Source of the DNA: Fusobacteriota bacterium
GTDB taxonomy: Bacteria > Fusobacteriota > Fusobacteriia > Fusobacteriales > Fusobacteriaceae
DNA: 49,641 bases
Direction: 5' to 3'
Assembly: GCA_023389595.1 (NCBI GenBank)
Contig: JAEWEF010000040.1
Location: forward strand, 1-49,641
This document shows positions 1 to 8,694 of the stretch, piece by piece; position 1 is the stretch's first letter, and each line of letters begins with the position of its first letter. Below the pieces are notes generated by a model. The model had not been told where the DNA came from, ran no database searches, and saw only the letters and a list, made by a program, of their open reading frames with translations. The position numbers were made by a program, and so were the translations under genes.

Positions 1-446
1 TTGATATTTTTAGCACCTATTAGTAATCCAGATGTTGTCTTGTCTATTCTATTTACAAAATTAATGTTTTCAGAATTGTAATACCCCCTAAATAAATCTA
101 GTAAATTCTCAGACGAATTTGTTCCGGAGTGAACAGAAATATTATCTGGTTTATTACAAATAAATAAATTTTCATCTTCAAAAACTATTATATTTTTTAA
201 TTTATTTTTTATATTTTTATTCAAAATTGATAAGTTTTGTTTTTCAATTTTAAAATCTATGAAAAAGTTAATTTCGTCCCCTTCTTTTAATCTATAATCT
301 TGTTTGCATTTTTTACCGTTAACTTTTATTTTTCCGACTCTGATAGCTTTAAAAATATCTGTCAAAGAAAAATTAACAAGAATTTTTCTTGCAAATCTAT
401 CAAATCTAACTCCAGCATATTCTTCGTCAATAATAATTTTTTTCAT
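1..446 (-). CDS. RluA-family pseudouridine synthase, C-terminus cut by window edge
   Basis: About 148 N-terminal codons of an RNA pseudouridine synthase are visible; the rest runs off the left edge. I translated it directly. It opens MKKIIIDEEYAGVRFDRFAR, an S4-type RNA-binding domain ending near residue 60 (KVNGKKCKQDYRLKEGDEI). The catalytic domain follows, with the strand IIVFEDENLFICNKPDNISV and the RluA motif NRIDKTTSGLLI near residues 133-144, whose Asp is the catalytic nucleophile in this family. It isomerises uridine in ribosomal RNA, but RluC/RluD/YlyB-type specificity cannot be assigned from a fragment. The ATG directly abuts the rodA stop codon, so the two are probably translationally coupled at the end of the alr-to-rodA run. 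Confidence 0.85.
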   Translation of the reverse strand, partial: MKKIIIDEEYAGVRFDRFARKILVNFSLTDIFKAIRVGKIKVNGKKCKQDYRLKEGDEINFFIDFKIEKQNLSILNKNIKNKLKNIIVFEDENLFICNKPDNISVHSGTNSSENLLDLFRGYYNSENINFVNRIDKTTSGLLIGAKNI

Positions 447-1568
447 TTATTTATCCTTATGTATATTTACACTTTGTACTAAACCTATAAGTACGAAAGA
501 TAAAACTATAGATGTTCCTCCATAGCTTACAAAAAGAAGAGGCAATCCCGTTACCGGCATTATACCCATTATCATTCCAAGATTAACTAAGGCGTGAAAT
601 AAAAATACTATAGCTACACTGTAGCATATGTATTTTCCAAATCTATCTTCAGTTTTTATTGCTGCCCAAACTATTTGTAAAATTAAAGTCATATATAGAA
701 GTAAAAATATTACTCCAAATATAAGCCCCCACTCTTCAAAAAAAACTGCTCCTATAAAATCTGTATGAGACTCCGGTAAAAATCTTAATTTACTTTGAGT
801 ATTTTGTAAAAATCCCTTGCCGAACACTCCGCCAGATCCTATTGCAATTTTAGATTGAGTTACATTCCATCCTGCACCAAGCAAATCACTTTCTGGATTT
901 AAAAACGTTAAAATTCTCTGTTTTTGATAGTCTCTTAAAAAGAATTTAAAAGAAATTGGAATTATTATTAAAACTCCAACTATTGATGAAATTATATATT
1001 TTATTTTTAAATTCCCTACAAACATTACAGTTGCATATATAAGTAAAATCACAAGTGCAGTACTTAAATCCGGTTGTTTTACTATTAGCAAAAAAGTTGG
1101 CAATATGTATAAAAAAGATCCAAGCAATCCTCCAAAACCAATCTCTCTTCTGTTATAGTTTTTACTTACAAAATCTGATAGTGTTATTATCGTCAATATT
1201 TTTGAAATTTCAGATGGCTGTAAACTTATAAATCCTAAATCTATCCATCTTTTAGCACCCAATCTTGAATCTCCAAAAATAAGCACGCTGACTAGCAATA
1301 AAATATTTAATATATAGATATATAAAGTATAATTTTGTATTTTTTTATAATCAAAAAATGAAATAGAAATATATACAACTATTCCTATTGCTGCCGCTAT
1401 TCCCTCTTTAATTAAAAAGCTGTTCCCTTTATTCATGGTAGCACTTTTAATTGTAACCATAGTAAAGATTAAAATTAAGCAGACGTTTAAAAGTATGAAT
1501 ATTTTCCATTTTTCCATTTTTTGTAATATTTTAAAAATAGATCTGCTATTTCTTTTTATAATTTCCAT
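447..1568 (-). CDS. rodA: RodA/FtsW/SpoVE-family peptidoglycan glycosyltransferase
   Basis: A 373-residue polytopic membrane protein with about ten hydrophobic segments, the usual SEDS length. The C-terminal signature GLPLLFVSYGGTSIV and the loop containing LPESHTDFIGAVFFEEWG are characteristic of the family, which polymerises lipid II into glycan strands at the cytoplasmic membrane. The segment GAKRWIDLGFISLQPSEISK in the middle is the conserved SEDS substrate region. I favour RodA over FtsW because no division genes are nearby, but sequence alone leaves some doubt. The gene starts two bases after the dut stop with only a weak AGGT ribosome site, suggesting coupling to dut. Confidence 0.88.
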   Translation of the reverse strand: MEIIKRNSRSIFKILQKMEKWKIFILLNVCLILIFTMVTIKSATMNKGNSFLIKEGIAAAIGIVVYISISFFDYKKIQNYTLYIYILNILLLVSVLIFGDSRLGAKRWIDLGFISLQPSEISKILTIITLSDFVSKNYNRREIGFGGLLGSFLYILPTFLLIVKQPDLSTALVILLIYATVMFVGNLKIKYIISSIVGVLIIIPISFKFFLRDYQKQRILTFLNPESDLLGAGWNVTQSKIAIGSGGVFGKGFLQNTQSKLRFLPESHTDFIGAVFFEEWGLIFGVIFLLLYMTLILQIVWAAIKTEDRFGKYICYSVAIVFLFHALVNLGMIMGIMPVTGLPLLFVSYGGTSIVLSFVLIGLVQSVNIHKDK

Positions 1569-1570
1569 AA

Positions 1571-2011
1571 TTATTTACCTGTGTGTCCAAACCCACCAGT
1601 TCCTCTTTCTGTATCGTCTAGTTCTAAAACAACTTCGTAATCAATTTTTTCAAATTTATTTAAAACTATTTGTGCTATTCTTTCATTATTATTTATTGTA
1701 TAATTTTCGTTGCTTAAATTTATAACGATTATTTTTAATTCTCCCCTATAATCTGAATCTATAGTTCCGGGTGTATTCAAAAGAGTTATTCCGTGTTTTA
1801 ATGCAAGTCCACTTCTTGGTCTAACTTGAATTTCATAACCATTAGGTATTGCCATTCTAATTCCAGTTGGCACTAAAGTTCTTTCTAAAGGTTTTAAAAT
1901 TATCGGCTCTTCTAGTTTAGCCCTTACATCTAATCCTGCAGCACCTTCAGTTTCATATTTTGGTAATTCAACTCCGTCTTCCATAACTATTTTTACTTTT
2001 ACTTTTTCCAT
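1571..2011 (-). CDS. dut: dUTP diphosphatase (trimeric dUTPase)
   Basis: A 146-residue trimeric dUTPase that hydrolyses dUTP to dUMP and diphosphate, keeping uracil out of DNA and feeding dTMP synthesis. All five motifs are present in order: AAGLDVRA near residue 25, PRSGLALKHGI near 65, the uracil-binding GTIDSDYRGEL near 83, RIAQIVLNKF near 112, and the C-terminal P-loop-like arm GTGGFGHTGK. The length is typical. The ribosome site overlaps the stop of the upstream M16 protease gene (TAGGAG then ATG), and rodA follows after two bases, so the three genes are very likely on one transcript. Confidence 0.95.
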   Translation of the reverse strand: MEKVKVKIVMEDGVELPKYETEGAAGLDVRAKLEEPIILKPLERTLVPTGIRMAIPNGYEIQVRPRSGLALKHGITLLNTPGTIDSDYRGELKIIVINLSNENYTINNNERIAQIVLNKFEKIDYEVVLELDDTERGTGGFGHTGK

Positions 2012-2019
2012 TTCAACTC

Positions 2020-3252
2020 CTAATTTTCAATATTCCCAACAACAGTATGAGAGTAATATTTTTCATCAAACATAAAAGTTGCAGCTTTTTTTATTTCGTC
2101 CATATTAACGCTGTCAATTTTTTTTATTGTTTCTTCTAAGCTATATATTTGTCTTTCATCTAAATAAGCAGTTCCTAACCTTATCATTCTGTTACTTATA
2201 CTTTCTGTTCCAAATATAACTTCACTTTTTAATTTATTTTTAGCTTTTTCCAATTCTATATCTGTTATACCATTTTCTTTTATATCTTTTAGCTCGTTAT
2301 ATATAAGTTCTAATACTTCTTTATATTTTTCAGCAGTTGTTCCAGCATATACTACCATAAGTCCACAATTAGAAAATTTTAAATTATATGAGTATACACT
2401 GTAAACTAATCCTCTTTCTTCTCTAATTTTTTGAAAAAGTCTGGAACTCATTCCACCGGATAGTACATTTGAAATTAAGCTAGCAGCATATCTGTGAGCA
2501 GACTTTGAAGATATCCCCCTAGTTACTAAACATAGATGAGCTTGATTTGTATCTCGCTTTATAAGTTGTTCTCCCGATTTTATTTTATAACTCATGTCTA
2601 CAAATCTATCTAGATTTCCAGTCCTAAAATTTTTCATCTTTTTTTCTATTTCTTTACATATATATTTTTCATCAATATTTCCTGTAACAACTATAATTAA
2701 ATTTTCTGCCACGTAATGTTTTTCTAAATACTTTATAATTTCGTTTCTTCCAATTTTTTGAAGTGTTTCAGGAGTTCCCGAAATAGAATTACTCTGAACG
2801 CCTTCTATTGCAAATTCTATAGATTTTTCGTGTGCAACCTCGTCAGGCATATCCTCATACATTTTTATTTCTTCTATAATAACTTTTCTTTCTTTATCTA
2901 TATTTTCTTCTGTAAAAGTAGAATTTAAAAACATATCTGTTAAAACATCTATGGCAATGTCAATTTTATAATCTAACATTTTTATATAATAACAAGTCAT
3001 TTCTTTAGAGGTAAAAGCATTTATGCTTCCTCCATGATAATCTACATATTCAGAAATCTCTTTAGCACTTCTGTTAGTTGTTCCCTTAAACATTAAATGT
3101 TCTATAAAGTGTGAGATGCCTGACTCGTTTTCTTCTTCACAAATCGAACCAGTTTTTACAAAAAATCCCATACTAAAAGTAGAAACATTTTCTATTTTTT
3201 CAGTTATTATTCTTATACCATTATCTAAAGTTACAACATTAACATTTTTCAT
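2020..3252 (-). CDS. M16-family zinc metallopeptidase (processing-peptidase-like)
   Basis: About 410 residues of the insulinase/M16 family. The inverted zinc motif HFIEH sits near residue 49 and the third ligand is the Glu in KVIIEEIKMYEDMP about 75 residues later, so the active site looks complete. The second half carries the conserved GGGMSSRLFQKIREERGLVYS-type segment (here GGMSSRLFQKIREERGLVY). Homologues resemble mitochondrial processing peptidase beta and the YmxG-type proteases of Firmicutes; the physiological substrate is unknown. I place the start at the ATG at 3252, five bases after an AGAGG site, rather than the in-frame GTG six bases upstream that would overlap that site. No signal peptide is visible, suggesting a cytoplasmic enzyme. 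Confidence 0.88.
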   Translation of the reverse strand: MKNVNVVTLDNGIRIITEKIENVSTFSMGFFVKTGSICEEENESGISHFIEHLMFKGTTNRSAKEISEYVDYHGGSINAFTSKEMTCYYIKMLDYKIDIAIDVLTDMFLNSTFTEENIDKERKVIIEEIKMYEDMPDEVAHEKSIEFAIEGVQSNSISGTPETLQKIGRNEIIKYLEKHYVAENLIIVVTGNIDEKYICKEIEKKMKNFRTGNLDRFVDMSYKIKSGEQLIKRDTNQAHLCLVTRGISSKSAHRYAASLISNVLSGGMSSRLFQKIREERGLVYSVYSYNLKFSNCGLMVVYAGTTAEKYKEVLELIYNELKDIKENGITDIELEKAKNKLKSEVIFGTESISNRMIRLGTAYLDERQIYSLEETIKKIDSVNMDEIKKAATFMFDEKYYSHTVVGNIEN

Positions 3253-3264
3253 AAACACCTCTAT

Positions 3265-3792
3265 CTATATTTTATTATTTATTATTTGTCTATTTCTTAT
3301 TAAATTAAATTTTTCGATAAAATACTTAGGTATATATTTATCAAAATTAGGCATCGCTTCTGACATATACTCTATAGACTTACTGTTGTTAGAATATTTT
3401 TCTAAAGAAGGTATAAAATCTATAATGTTTACATAAACAACTAATAATATAACTGCAAGTATTAATCCTTTTACTCCTCCTATTATTCCACCGATAAGTC
3501 TATCAAAAAATCCTTTATTTTGTGTTCTTAGAGCTTTTTTTATAAAATTTAATATGATTCCCATTACAGCATAAACACCCAAAAAGGTTACAGCATATGT
3601 TATAAAATAATTGCTGCTTGAAAATATTTCTTCTTTTCTAAAAAAATTTAAAATAACTGGTGTATACATTTTTGCAATTATTAAATTTAATACAAATCCA
3701 AAAACAGAAATTATTTCTACAAAAATTCCGTTTTTCAATCCGAAAAGTATTCCCAAAACAATAATTATTAAAACGATAATATCAAGATGCAT
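3265..3792 (-). CDS. cvpA: CvpA-family membrane protein
   Basis: A small integral membrane protein of about 175 residues. It begins MHLDIIVLIIIVLGILFGLK, and four hydrophobic segments are spaced along the first 130 residues with the family's GGVKGL turn near residue 105. The soluble C-terminal tail is about 50 residues. CvpA proteins are linked to colicin V export and envelope homeostasis in Enterobacteria, but their molecular role elsewhere is unclear. The start is set at 3792 because AGGAGG lies directly upstream; the longer reading frame would begin inside the preceding methyltransferase gene. It lies nine bases downstream of that gene. Confidence 0.82.
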   Translation of the reverse strand: MHLDIIVLIIIVLGILFGLKNGIFVEIISVFGFVLNLIIAKMYTPVILNFFRKEEIFSSSNYFITYAVTFLGVYAVMGIILNFIKKALRTQNKGFFDRLIGGIIGGVKGLILAVILLVVYVNIIDFIPSLEKYSNNSKSIEYMSEAMPNFDKYIPKYFIEKFNLIRNRQIINNKI

Positions 3793-3800
3793 AAGTCCTC

Positions 3801-4982
3801 CTAAATATTTTCTATTTTTACCCAAAGAGCTTTAAGATATAAAGTTTCTGGTATTTGAGCTATCCAAGGATGATCTTCAGGTTGATAATTTACCCCTATT
3901 ATTTTAATTAATTTTCCATTTTTAGAAGCTGCCATACGAGTTACTTCTATTAAATCTTTTAAACTGATATGATATGCACAAGTTATTACGCCTAAAATTC
4001 CATTATCATTTAAAATTTTAAACGACTGATTGCAAAGTTCTAAAAATAAATCTCTTCCCTTAAATATTTCAGATTTTTTCTTTATGAGAGTAGGCGGATC
4101 TAGAGTTATTATGTCAAATTTTTCTTCTCTTTTAGCAAGAGTTTTTAAAACTTCAAAAGCATCTCCCTCCACTACAGAAAAATCTCCAGTAAACTCATTC
4201 AATTTATAATTTTCAAAACATAAATTTAATGCATAGTTATCCTTATCTATTGCAACTACTTTTTTAGCATTATTTTTCAGAGCTAACATAGAAAATCCAC
4301 CACTGCTAGAAAATACATCAAGGAATTTTGTATTACAATTTATATATTTAGATATAAATTTTCTAGAATCTCTTTGATCTAGAAAAAATCCAGTTTTTTG
4401 ACCATTTACTATATCTATATTATATTTTAGACTGTTGTCAGTCATAATTATTCTTTCTGGAATTTCTCCAAAAATTAATTCTTTATTCTCTTCCACCCCT
4501 TCTAGCGTCCTGTTTTCGTTGTCGCTTCTTTCAAAAATTCCCTTAGGCTTAAAAATTTTTTTGATGGCATTAATTATATCTTGTTTAAAATTTTCTATCC
4601 CAGAATTTCTAAATTGAACTGAAATGTATTTATCAAATTTATCTATTATAAGTCCTGGAAATAGATCGGCTTCTGAATAAAAAACTCTCATACTATTTGT
4701 TTCTTCAGATAAATTTTTTCTCTTTTCGTAAGCTTTTTTTATCCTGTCGTATATAAAATCTTTATCTATTTTAACATCTTTCGTTGTCAAAATTCTAGCT
4801 AGTGCAGATGTATTTTCTGTAATATATCCTCTAGCTAAAAAAGACATTTCAGAAGAACACACATCCACAATATCGCCGTTTTTTATTTCTCCAATTATAT
4901 TTTTAATTTCATCTTTAAAAATGTTAGGATAAAAATTTTTTATTTTTTCTTCCTTTTCTTTTTTTAAAATAATTTTAGCCAT
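3801..4982 (-). CDS. RlmI-like class I SAM-dependent rRNA cytosine-C5 methyltransferase
   Basis: About 393 residues. The N-terminal 75 residues form a PUA-like RNA-binding domain (GDIVDVCSSEMSFLARGYI). A central linker contains GLIIDKFDKYISVQF, and the C-terminal Rossmann methyltransferase has motif I FLDVFSSSGGFSMLAL, motif II KKVVAIDKD and motif IV ITLDPPTLIKKKSEIF. This layout is that of RlmI/RlmO, which make 5-methylcytosine in 23S rRNA, with the catalytic Cys in GVITCAYH. The exact target base is inferred, not shown. The ATG at 4982 follows an AGGTG site and is one base past the alr stop; a GTG upstream would overlap alr. Confidence 0.87.
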   Translation of the reverse strand: MAKIILKKEKEEKIKNFYPNIFKDEIKNIIGEIKNGDIVDVCSSEMSFLARGYITENTSALARILTTKDVKIDKDFIYDRIKKAYEKRKNLSEETNSMRVFYSEADLFPGLIIDKFDKYISVQFRNSGIENFKQDIINAIKKIFKPKGIFERSDNENRTLEGVEENKELIFGEIPERIIMTDNSLKYNIDIVNGQKTGFFLDQRDSRKFISKYINCNTKFLDVFSSSGGFSMLALKNNAKKVVAIDKDNYALNLCFENYKLNEFTGDFSVVEGDAFEVLKTLAKREEKFDIITLDPPTLIKKKSEIFKGRDLFLELCNQSFKILNDNGILGVITCAYHISLKDLIEVTRMAASKNGKLIKIIGVNYQPEDHPWIAQIPETLYLKALWVKIENI

Positions 4983-4983
4983 A

Positions 4984-6054
4984 CTATTCACCTAAATAAA
5001 TTCTCTTAACTCTTTTTCCAAGTCCTGTCATCACTTCCCAAAGTGAAAAATCGTCGTAGTTGACATCGTTTATAATTTTTTCGTTAAGTACTGTTACTTC
5101 TTGCCCTACTTCAATATTATTTTCTATTTCTTTTGGAATTTTAACCATAAACATATCCATACAAATTTCTCCTATTATATCTGCTCTGTGATTATTTACA
5201 AGTATATATCCATTTCTTAAATATCTTTTTAATCCATCAGCATACCCAAGAGAAATAACTGCGTAAGTTTCTCCTTTTGAAATTTTATATTTACGCCCAT
5301 AAGATACATAAGTGTCCTCTTCAACTTTTTTTATGAATAATATTTTTGATTTAAGAGTGAAAACACTTTTTAATTTATCTACAGTTTTATTCCCCATATA
5401 TCCGTAAAGTCCTATTCCTATTCTAGCATAATTGCCAAAATCGAAATCGCTGTAATTTATGGCACCGGCCGTATTTAGTATATGAATATATTTGAAATTT
5501 TTATTTGTATTTATTACACTTTCTTTGAACTTTCTTAGTTGCATTTTAGTGTATTTTTTTGATTCTTCATTTTTTCCATCAGCGTCAGATAAATGAGAAA
5601 AAACACCTTCTATGTAAACATTATTTTCATCACAATAATTCAAAACTTTTTCTAATTGATTAGCATTAAATCCTATTCTTGTCATTCCAGTATCTATTTT
5701 TAAATGTATGTCTATTTTAATTTTATTTTTTACAATGAATTCTAAACTTTTAAAATCACTAACTGTTATAGCTAAATTATTTTTTTGAGCAATTTCTATT
5801 TCTTCTTCATATAATATTCCAAGTACTAATATTTTAACGTCGGATAATATTTTCCTTATTTCTATACCTTCTTCTACAGTCGCAACTGCATAAAAATCTA
5901 CACCGCTTTTGTATAAAAAATTTGCTATATCAGATATTCCCAATCCGTATGCGTTTGCCTTTAAAACAGCTATAATTTTTTTGTTTGAAATTTCTTTTAG
6001 TTTTTCAGTATTATAATGTAAATTTTCTAAATTTATATCCAACCACGCTCTCAT
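4984..6054 (-). CDS. alr: Alanine racemase
   Basis: A 356-residue PLP enzyme interconverting L- and D-alanine for peptidoglycan. The PLP lysine lies in AVLKANAYGLG at about residue 33. The second catalytic residue, the Tyr of the opposite subunit, is in YVSYGRKYKI near residue 250, and the substrate/PLP loop ARIGIGLYGY is present near 220. Length is slightly below the usual 365-380 but both domains are intact. A terminator-like hairpin sits immediately upstream, so alr probably begins a new transcript or depends on read-through from secF. The RBS AAGGAG is well placed before the ATG at 6054. Confidence 0.95.
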   Translation of the reverse strand: MRAWLDINLENLHYNTEKLKEISNKKIIAVLKANAYGLGISDIANFLYKSGVDFYAVATVEEGIEIRKILSDVKILVLGILYEEEIEIAQKNNLAITVSDFKSLEFIVKNKIKIDIHLKIDTGMTRIGFNANQLEKVLNYCDENNVYIEGVFSHLSDADGKNEESKKYTKMQLRKFKESVINTNKNFKYIHILNTAGAINYSDFDFGNYARIGIGLYGYMGNKTVDKLKSVFTLKSKILFIKKVEEDTYVSYGRKYKISKGETYAVISLGYADGLKRYLRNGYILVNNHRADIIGEICMDMFMVKIPKEIENNIEVGQEVTVLNEKIINDVNYDDFSLWEVMTGLGKRVKRIYLGE

Positions 6055-6067
6055 ATTATCTCCTTAG

Positions 6068-6090
6068 AAAAACAGGGCGATAAACGCCCT
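6068..6090 (-). terminator. Rho-independent terminator between secF and alr
   Basis: Read on the minus strand, a six-base-pair GC-rich stem AGGGCG/CGCCCT (6085-6090 and 6074-6079) with a five-base loop is followed by five T. It lies just four bases after the secF stop and ends about 14 bases before the alr start, so it should end the dusB-secF transcript. Confidence 0.7.
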
Positions 6091-6093
6091 ATG

Positions 6094-7035
6094 TTATACT
6101 AATATTTTTTCAACAGGTTCTTCTTCTTTTTTCTTTTCTTTTTCTATCATCTTATCTATATTGCTTTTATTTTTATTTAATAGATATACTATAGGAGTTG
6201 CTATAAAAACTGAACTGTACGTACCTGTTAATATTCCTACTAAAAGTGTCATTATAAACGTTTTTAAACTGTCTCCTCCAAAAATCAATAAGGCTACTAC
6301 AGAAAATAATGTAGTCAGTGATGTATTTAGTGATCTTATCATAACTTGATTAATTGAAGTGTTCATACACTCTGCTAAATCCCATTTTTCTTTTCTATGA
6401 ATGTTTTCTCTTATTCTATCATAAACGACTATTGTATCATTTATCGAATATCCAAGTATGGTAAGTATAGCTGCTATAAAAGGTGTATCTACTTCATATT
6501 GAAAAAGAGATATAAATCCAGTAGCTATTATAATATCGTGTAAAAGTGATAGTATTCCTCCAAGAGAAAATGTGAATTCGAATCTTAGAGTTATGTATAT
6601 TACTATTAAAATTGATCCTATTATCAAAGAATATAGAGCCGATTTTTTTAAGTCTGAACCTATACTTGCTCCAACTTTATCTTCCTTTTCTAAACTGTAA
6701 GATCCTATTTTATTTAATTGTTCCTTAACTTTTGCCTTTTCGTTTTCGTTTAATTCTTGAGTTCTTATTATTACAGTTCCATCGTCTGCAATTTGAACTT
6801 TTCTGCTGTTTGGTGTAAGTTGCTCTATTTCATCTGTCAACTCATTTAAATTTTCGTTTATTTCATTTAAAGTTACTTCTTTTTCAAATCTTATCTGAAA
6901 TAAATTTCCTCCAGCAAAATCTATTCCATAATTTAATCCTCTTGTAAATATTATCCCCAATGATAATATAACTAGAAATAATGAAAGAGATATAAATTTT
7001 TTACTATTTTTTATAATATCTAATTTAATTTGCAT
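6094..7035 (-). CDS. secF: Protein translocase subunit SecF
   Basis: A 313-residue membrane protein, the partner of SecD in proton-driven late steps of Sec protein export. It has one N-terminal membrane segment, then the SecDF signature RGLNYGIDFAGGNLFQIRF at about residues 28-46, an extracytoplasmic domain, and a five-helix bundle. The conserved IAAILTILGYSINDTIVVYDRIREN lies near residue 188, and the Asp in NDTIVVYDRI belongs to the proton-relay region. A lysine/glutamate-rich cytoplasmic tail ends the protein. It starts two bases after secD, as expected for the pair. Confidence 0.95.
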   Translation of the reverse strand: MQIKLDIIKNSKKFISLSLFLVILSLGIIFTRGLNYGIDFAGGNLFQIRFEKEVTLNEINENLNELTDEIEQLTPNSRKVQIADDGTVIIRTQELNENEKAKVKEQLNKIGSYSLEKEDKVGASIGSDLKKSALYSLIIGSILIVIYITLRFEFTFSLGGILSLLHDIIIATGFISLFQYEVDTPFIAAILTILGYSINDTIVVYDRIRENIHRKEKWDLAECMNTSINQVMIRSLNTSLTTLFSVVALLIFGGDSLKTFIMTLLVGILTGTYSSVFIATPIVYLLNKNKSNIDKMIEKEKKKEEEPVEKILV

Positions 7036-7037
7036 TA

Positions 7038-8261
7038 TTATTTTACCTCCTTCACACCAAAAAAGTTAGCATTTTTAAGTTTAAACATAAGTACACTCAC
7101 CTCTAATAGAACTCTAGTAACAGTTACGGCAGTAAACATAGACGCTATTGTTCCTATGGCAAGAGTTACCGCAAATCCTTTAATAGGTCCTGTACCAAAT
7201 ATGAATAATATTAAAGTAATTATAAGTGTTGTTAAGTTTGAGTCAAATATAGCAATAAATCCTTTGTTAAATCCCCTTTTAATAGAATTTAAAATAGTAT
7301 TTCCAAGCCTTAATTCTTCTTTTATTCTTTCAAAAATTATTACGTTAGCGTCAACTGCCATTCCAAGTGAAAGAATAAATCCTGCTATACCTGGAAGAGT
7401 CAATGTTGCATCTATAAAGTTTAAAACTCCAAGAGTTAATATTCCAAAAAATACTATAGCTAAATCAGCTATAATTCCTGGTACTCTATAAAATATTATC
7501 ATAAATAACCATATAAGAATAACAGCAACTATACCAGCAGTTTTGCTTTGTGCAATAGATTCGTCACCTAATGTTGCACCAACTGTTCTCGTTTCAACTA
7601 TTTCAGCTTTTACAGGTAGTGCTCCTGCATTTAAAAGTGTAGCAGTAGCCTTAGCTTCTTCGACTGTGTAATTACCTGTTATCACTCCACTTCCACTAGG
7701 TATTTCAGAATTTATTTTAGGAGCAGTTTGTACAGTTCCATCAAGAGTTATTGCAAGTTGTCTTCCTATATTTTCTCTTGTAATTTTTGCAAAAATTTCT
7801 GCCCCTTCTTTTGTAAGTTCAAAACTTATTTGAGGTCTACCTAAATTATCATAAGACACATCAGCTTTTCTCAATGCACTACCAGTAAGTAATGTTTCTC
7901 CCAAGGTTCCGTCGTCATTCATTAATTTGAACTCTAACAGTGCAGTTTTTCCTATAAGATTTATTGCTTCTTCTGTATCTTTTAATCCAGGAAGTTCAAC
8001 TATAACTCTATTATCTCCTGATTTTTGAACTGAAGACTCAGCAACTCCTATACCGTTTATTCTTCTGTCCAAAACTTCTATCAATCTATTCATAGCATCA
8101 TTGTCTATGATTACTCCATTTTCACTTTTAGCCTCAAGAACAACGTAAGCTCCACCCTTTAGATCCAGTCCAAATTTTATCGGTTTATTAAAACTGAACC
8201 ATAAAGCTGAAGCTAAAACAACTAATATCAGTGCTAATTTAGCATATAATTTAGAACTCAT
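7038..8261 (-). CDS. secD: Protein translocase subunit SecD
   Basis: A 407-residue SecD, of the short form usual in low-GC bacteria. After one N-terminal membrane helix comes KPIKFGLDLKGGAYVVLEA (about residues 26-44). The periplasmic P1 domain with VLDRRINGIGVAESSVQ and VELPGL follows, and then a membrane bundle with GIAGFILSLGMAVDANVIIFERI near residue 290, the hallmark of the proton-conducting region. It works with SecF, which follows directly, and with SecYEG at the cytoplasmic membrane. No yajC is seen next to it. Confidence 0.95.
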   Translation of the reverse strand: MSSKLYAKLALILVVLASALWFSFNKPIKFGLDLKGGAYVVLEAKSENGVIIDNDAMNRLIEVLDRRINGIGVAESSVQKSGDNRVIVELPGLKDTEEAINLIGKTALLEFKLMNDDGTLGETLLTGSALRKADVSYDNLGRPQISFELTKEGAEIFAKITRENIGRQLAITLDGTVQTAPKINSEIPSGSGVITGNYTVEEAKATATLLNAGALPVKAEIVETRTVGATLGDESIAQSKTAGIVAVILIWLFMIIFYRVPGIIADLAIVFFGILTLGVLNFIDATLTLPGIAGFILSLGMAVDANVIIFERIKEELRLGNTILNSIKRGFNKGFIAIFDSNLTTLIITLILFIFGTGPIKGFAVTLAIGTIASMFTAVTVTRVLLEVSVLMFKLKNANFFGVKEVK

Positions 8262-8274
8262 TCTTCCTCCAATA

Positions 8275-8691
8275 TTATTTTTTGTAATCTAGAAAGTTTT
8301 GTAAAATTATAGCTGCAGCTAATTTATCTACAACCTTTCTCTTATTTTTTGCTCCATTTGTATTCATCTCATTTAATATTCTTTCTGCAGAAACGGTAGT
8401 ATACCTTTCATCTACTTCTATCACTTCTAAATTTTCTATATGTTTTTTTAGTCTTCCGATGTATACCCTTACTTTTTCTGCTTGTCTTTTTTCTGTTCCA
8501 TCCAAACTTTTTGGAATACCTACGACTATAGAATTTACATCTTCTTCATTACATATTTCAACTATTCTTTTAATAGAACTAATTTTTTTTCTGTCTATAG
8601 TTTCAAGTGGTACAGCTAAATTACAAATAGGATTAGATTTTGCTACACCAATTCTTACATCTCCAATATCTAAAGCAATATATTTTTTCAT
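8275..8691 (-). CDS. ruvX: RuvX/YqgF Holliday junction resolvase-like nuclease
   Basis: A 138-residue RNase H-fold protein of the YqgF family. The first acidic motif is ALDIGDVRIGVA at residues 6-17. VGIPKSLDGTEKRQAEKV near residue 58 and the C-terminal DERYTTVSAERIL and DKLAAAIILQNFLD supply the other conserved acids. Family members process pre-16S rRNA 5' ends and/or resolve Holliday junctions; which applies here is not visible. It lies three bases after alaS with the AGGA ribosome site overlapping the alaS stop; alaS-yqgF pairing is common in low-GC bacteria. Confidence 0.9.
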   Translation of the reverse strand: MKKYIALDIGDVRIGVAKSNPICNLAVPLETIDRKKISSIKRIVEICNEEDVNSIVVGIPKSLDGTEKRQAEKVRVYIGRLKKHIENLEVIEVDERYTTVSAERILNEMNTNGAKNKRKVVDKLAAAIILQNFLDYKK

Positions 8692-8694
8692 ATT

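Noticed and set aside
7030..7491. 153-codon plus-strand open frame
   Set aside because: Antisense of secD; composition is that of a shadow of a hydrophobic gene.
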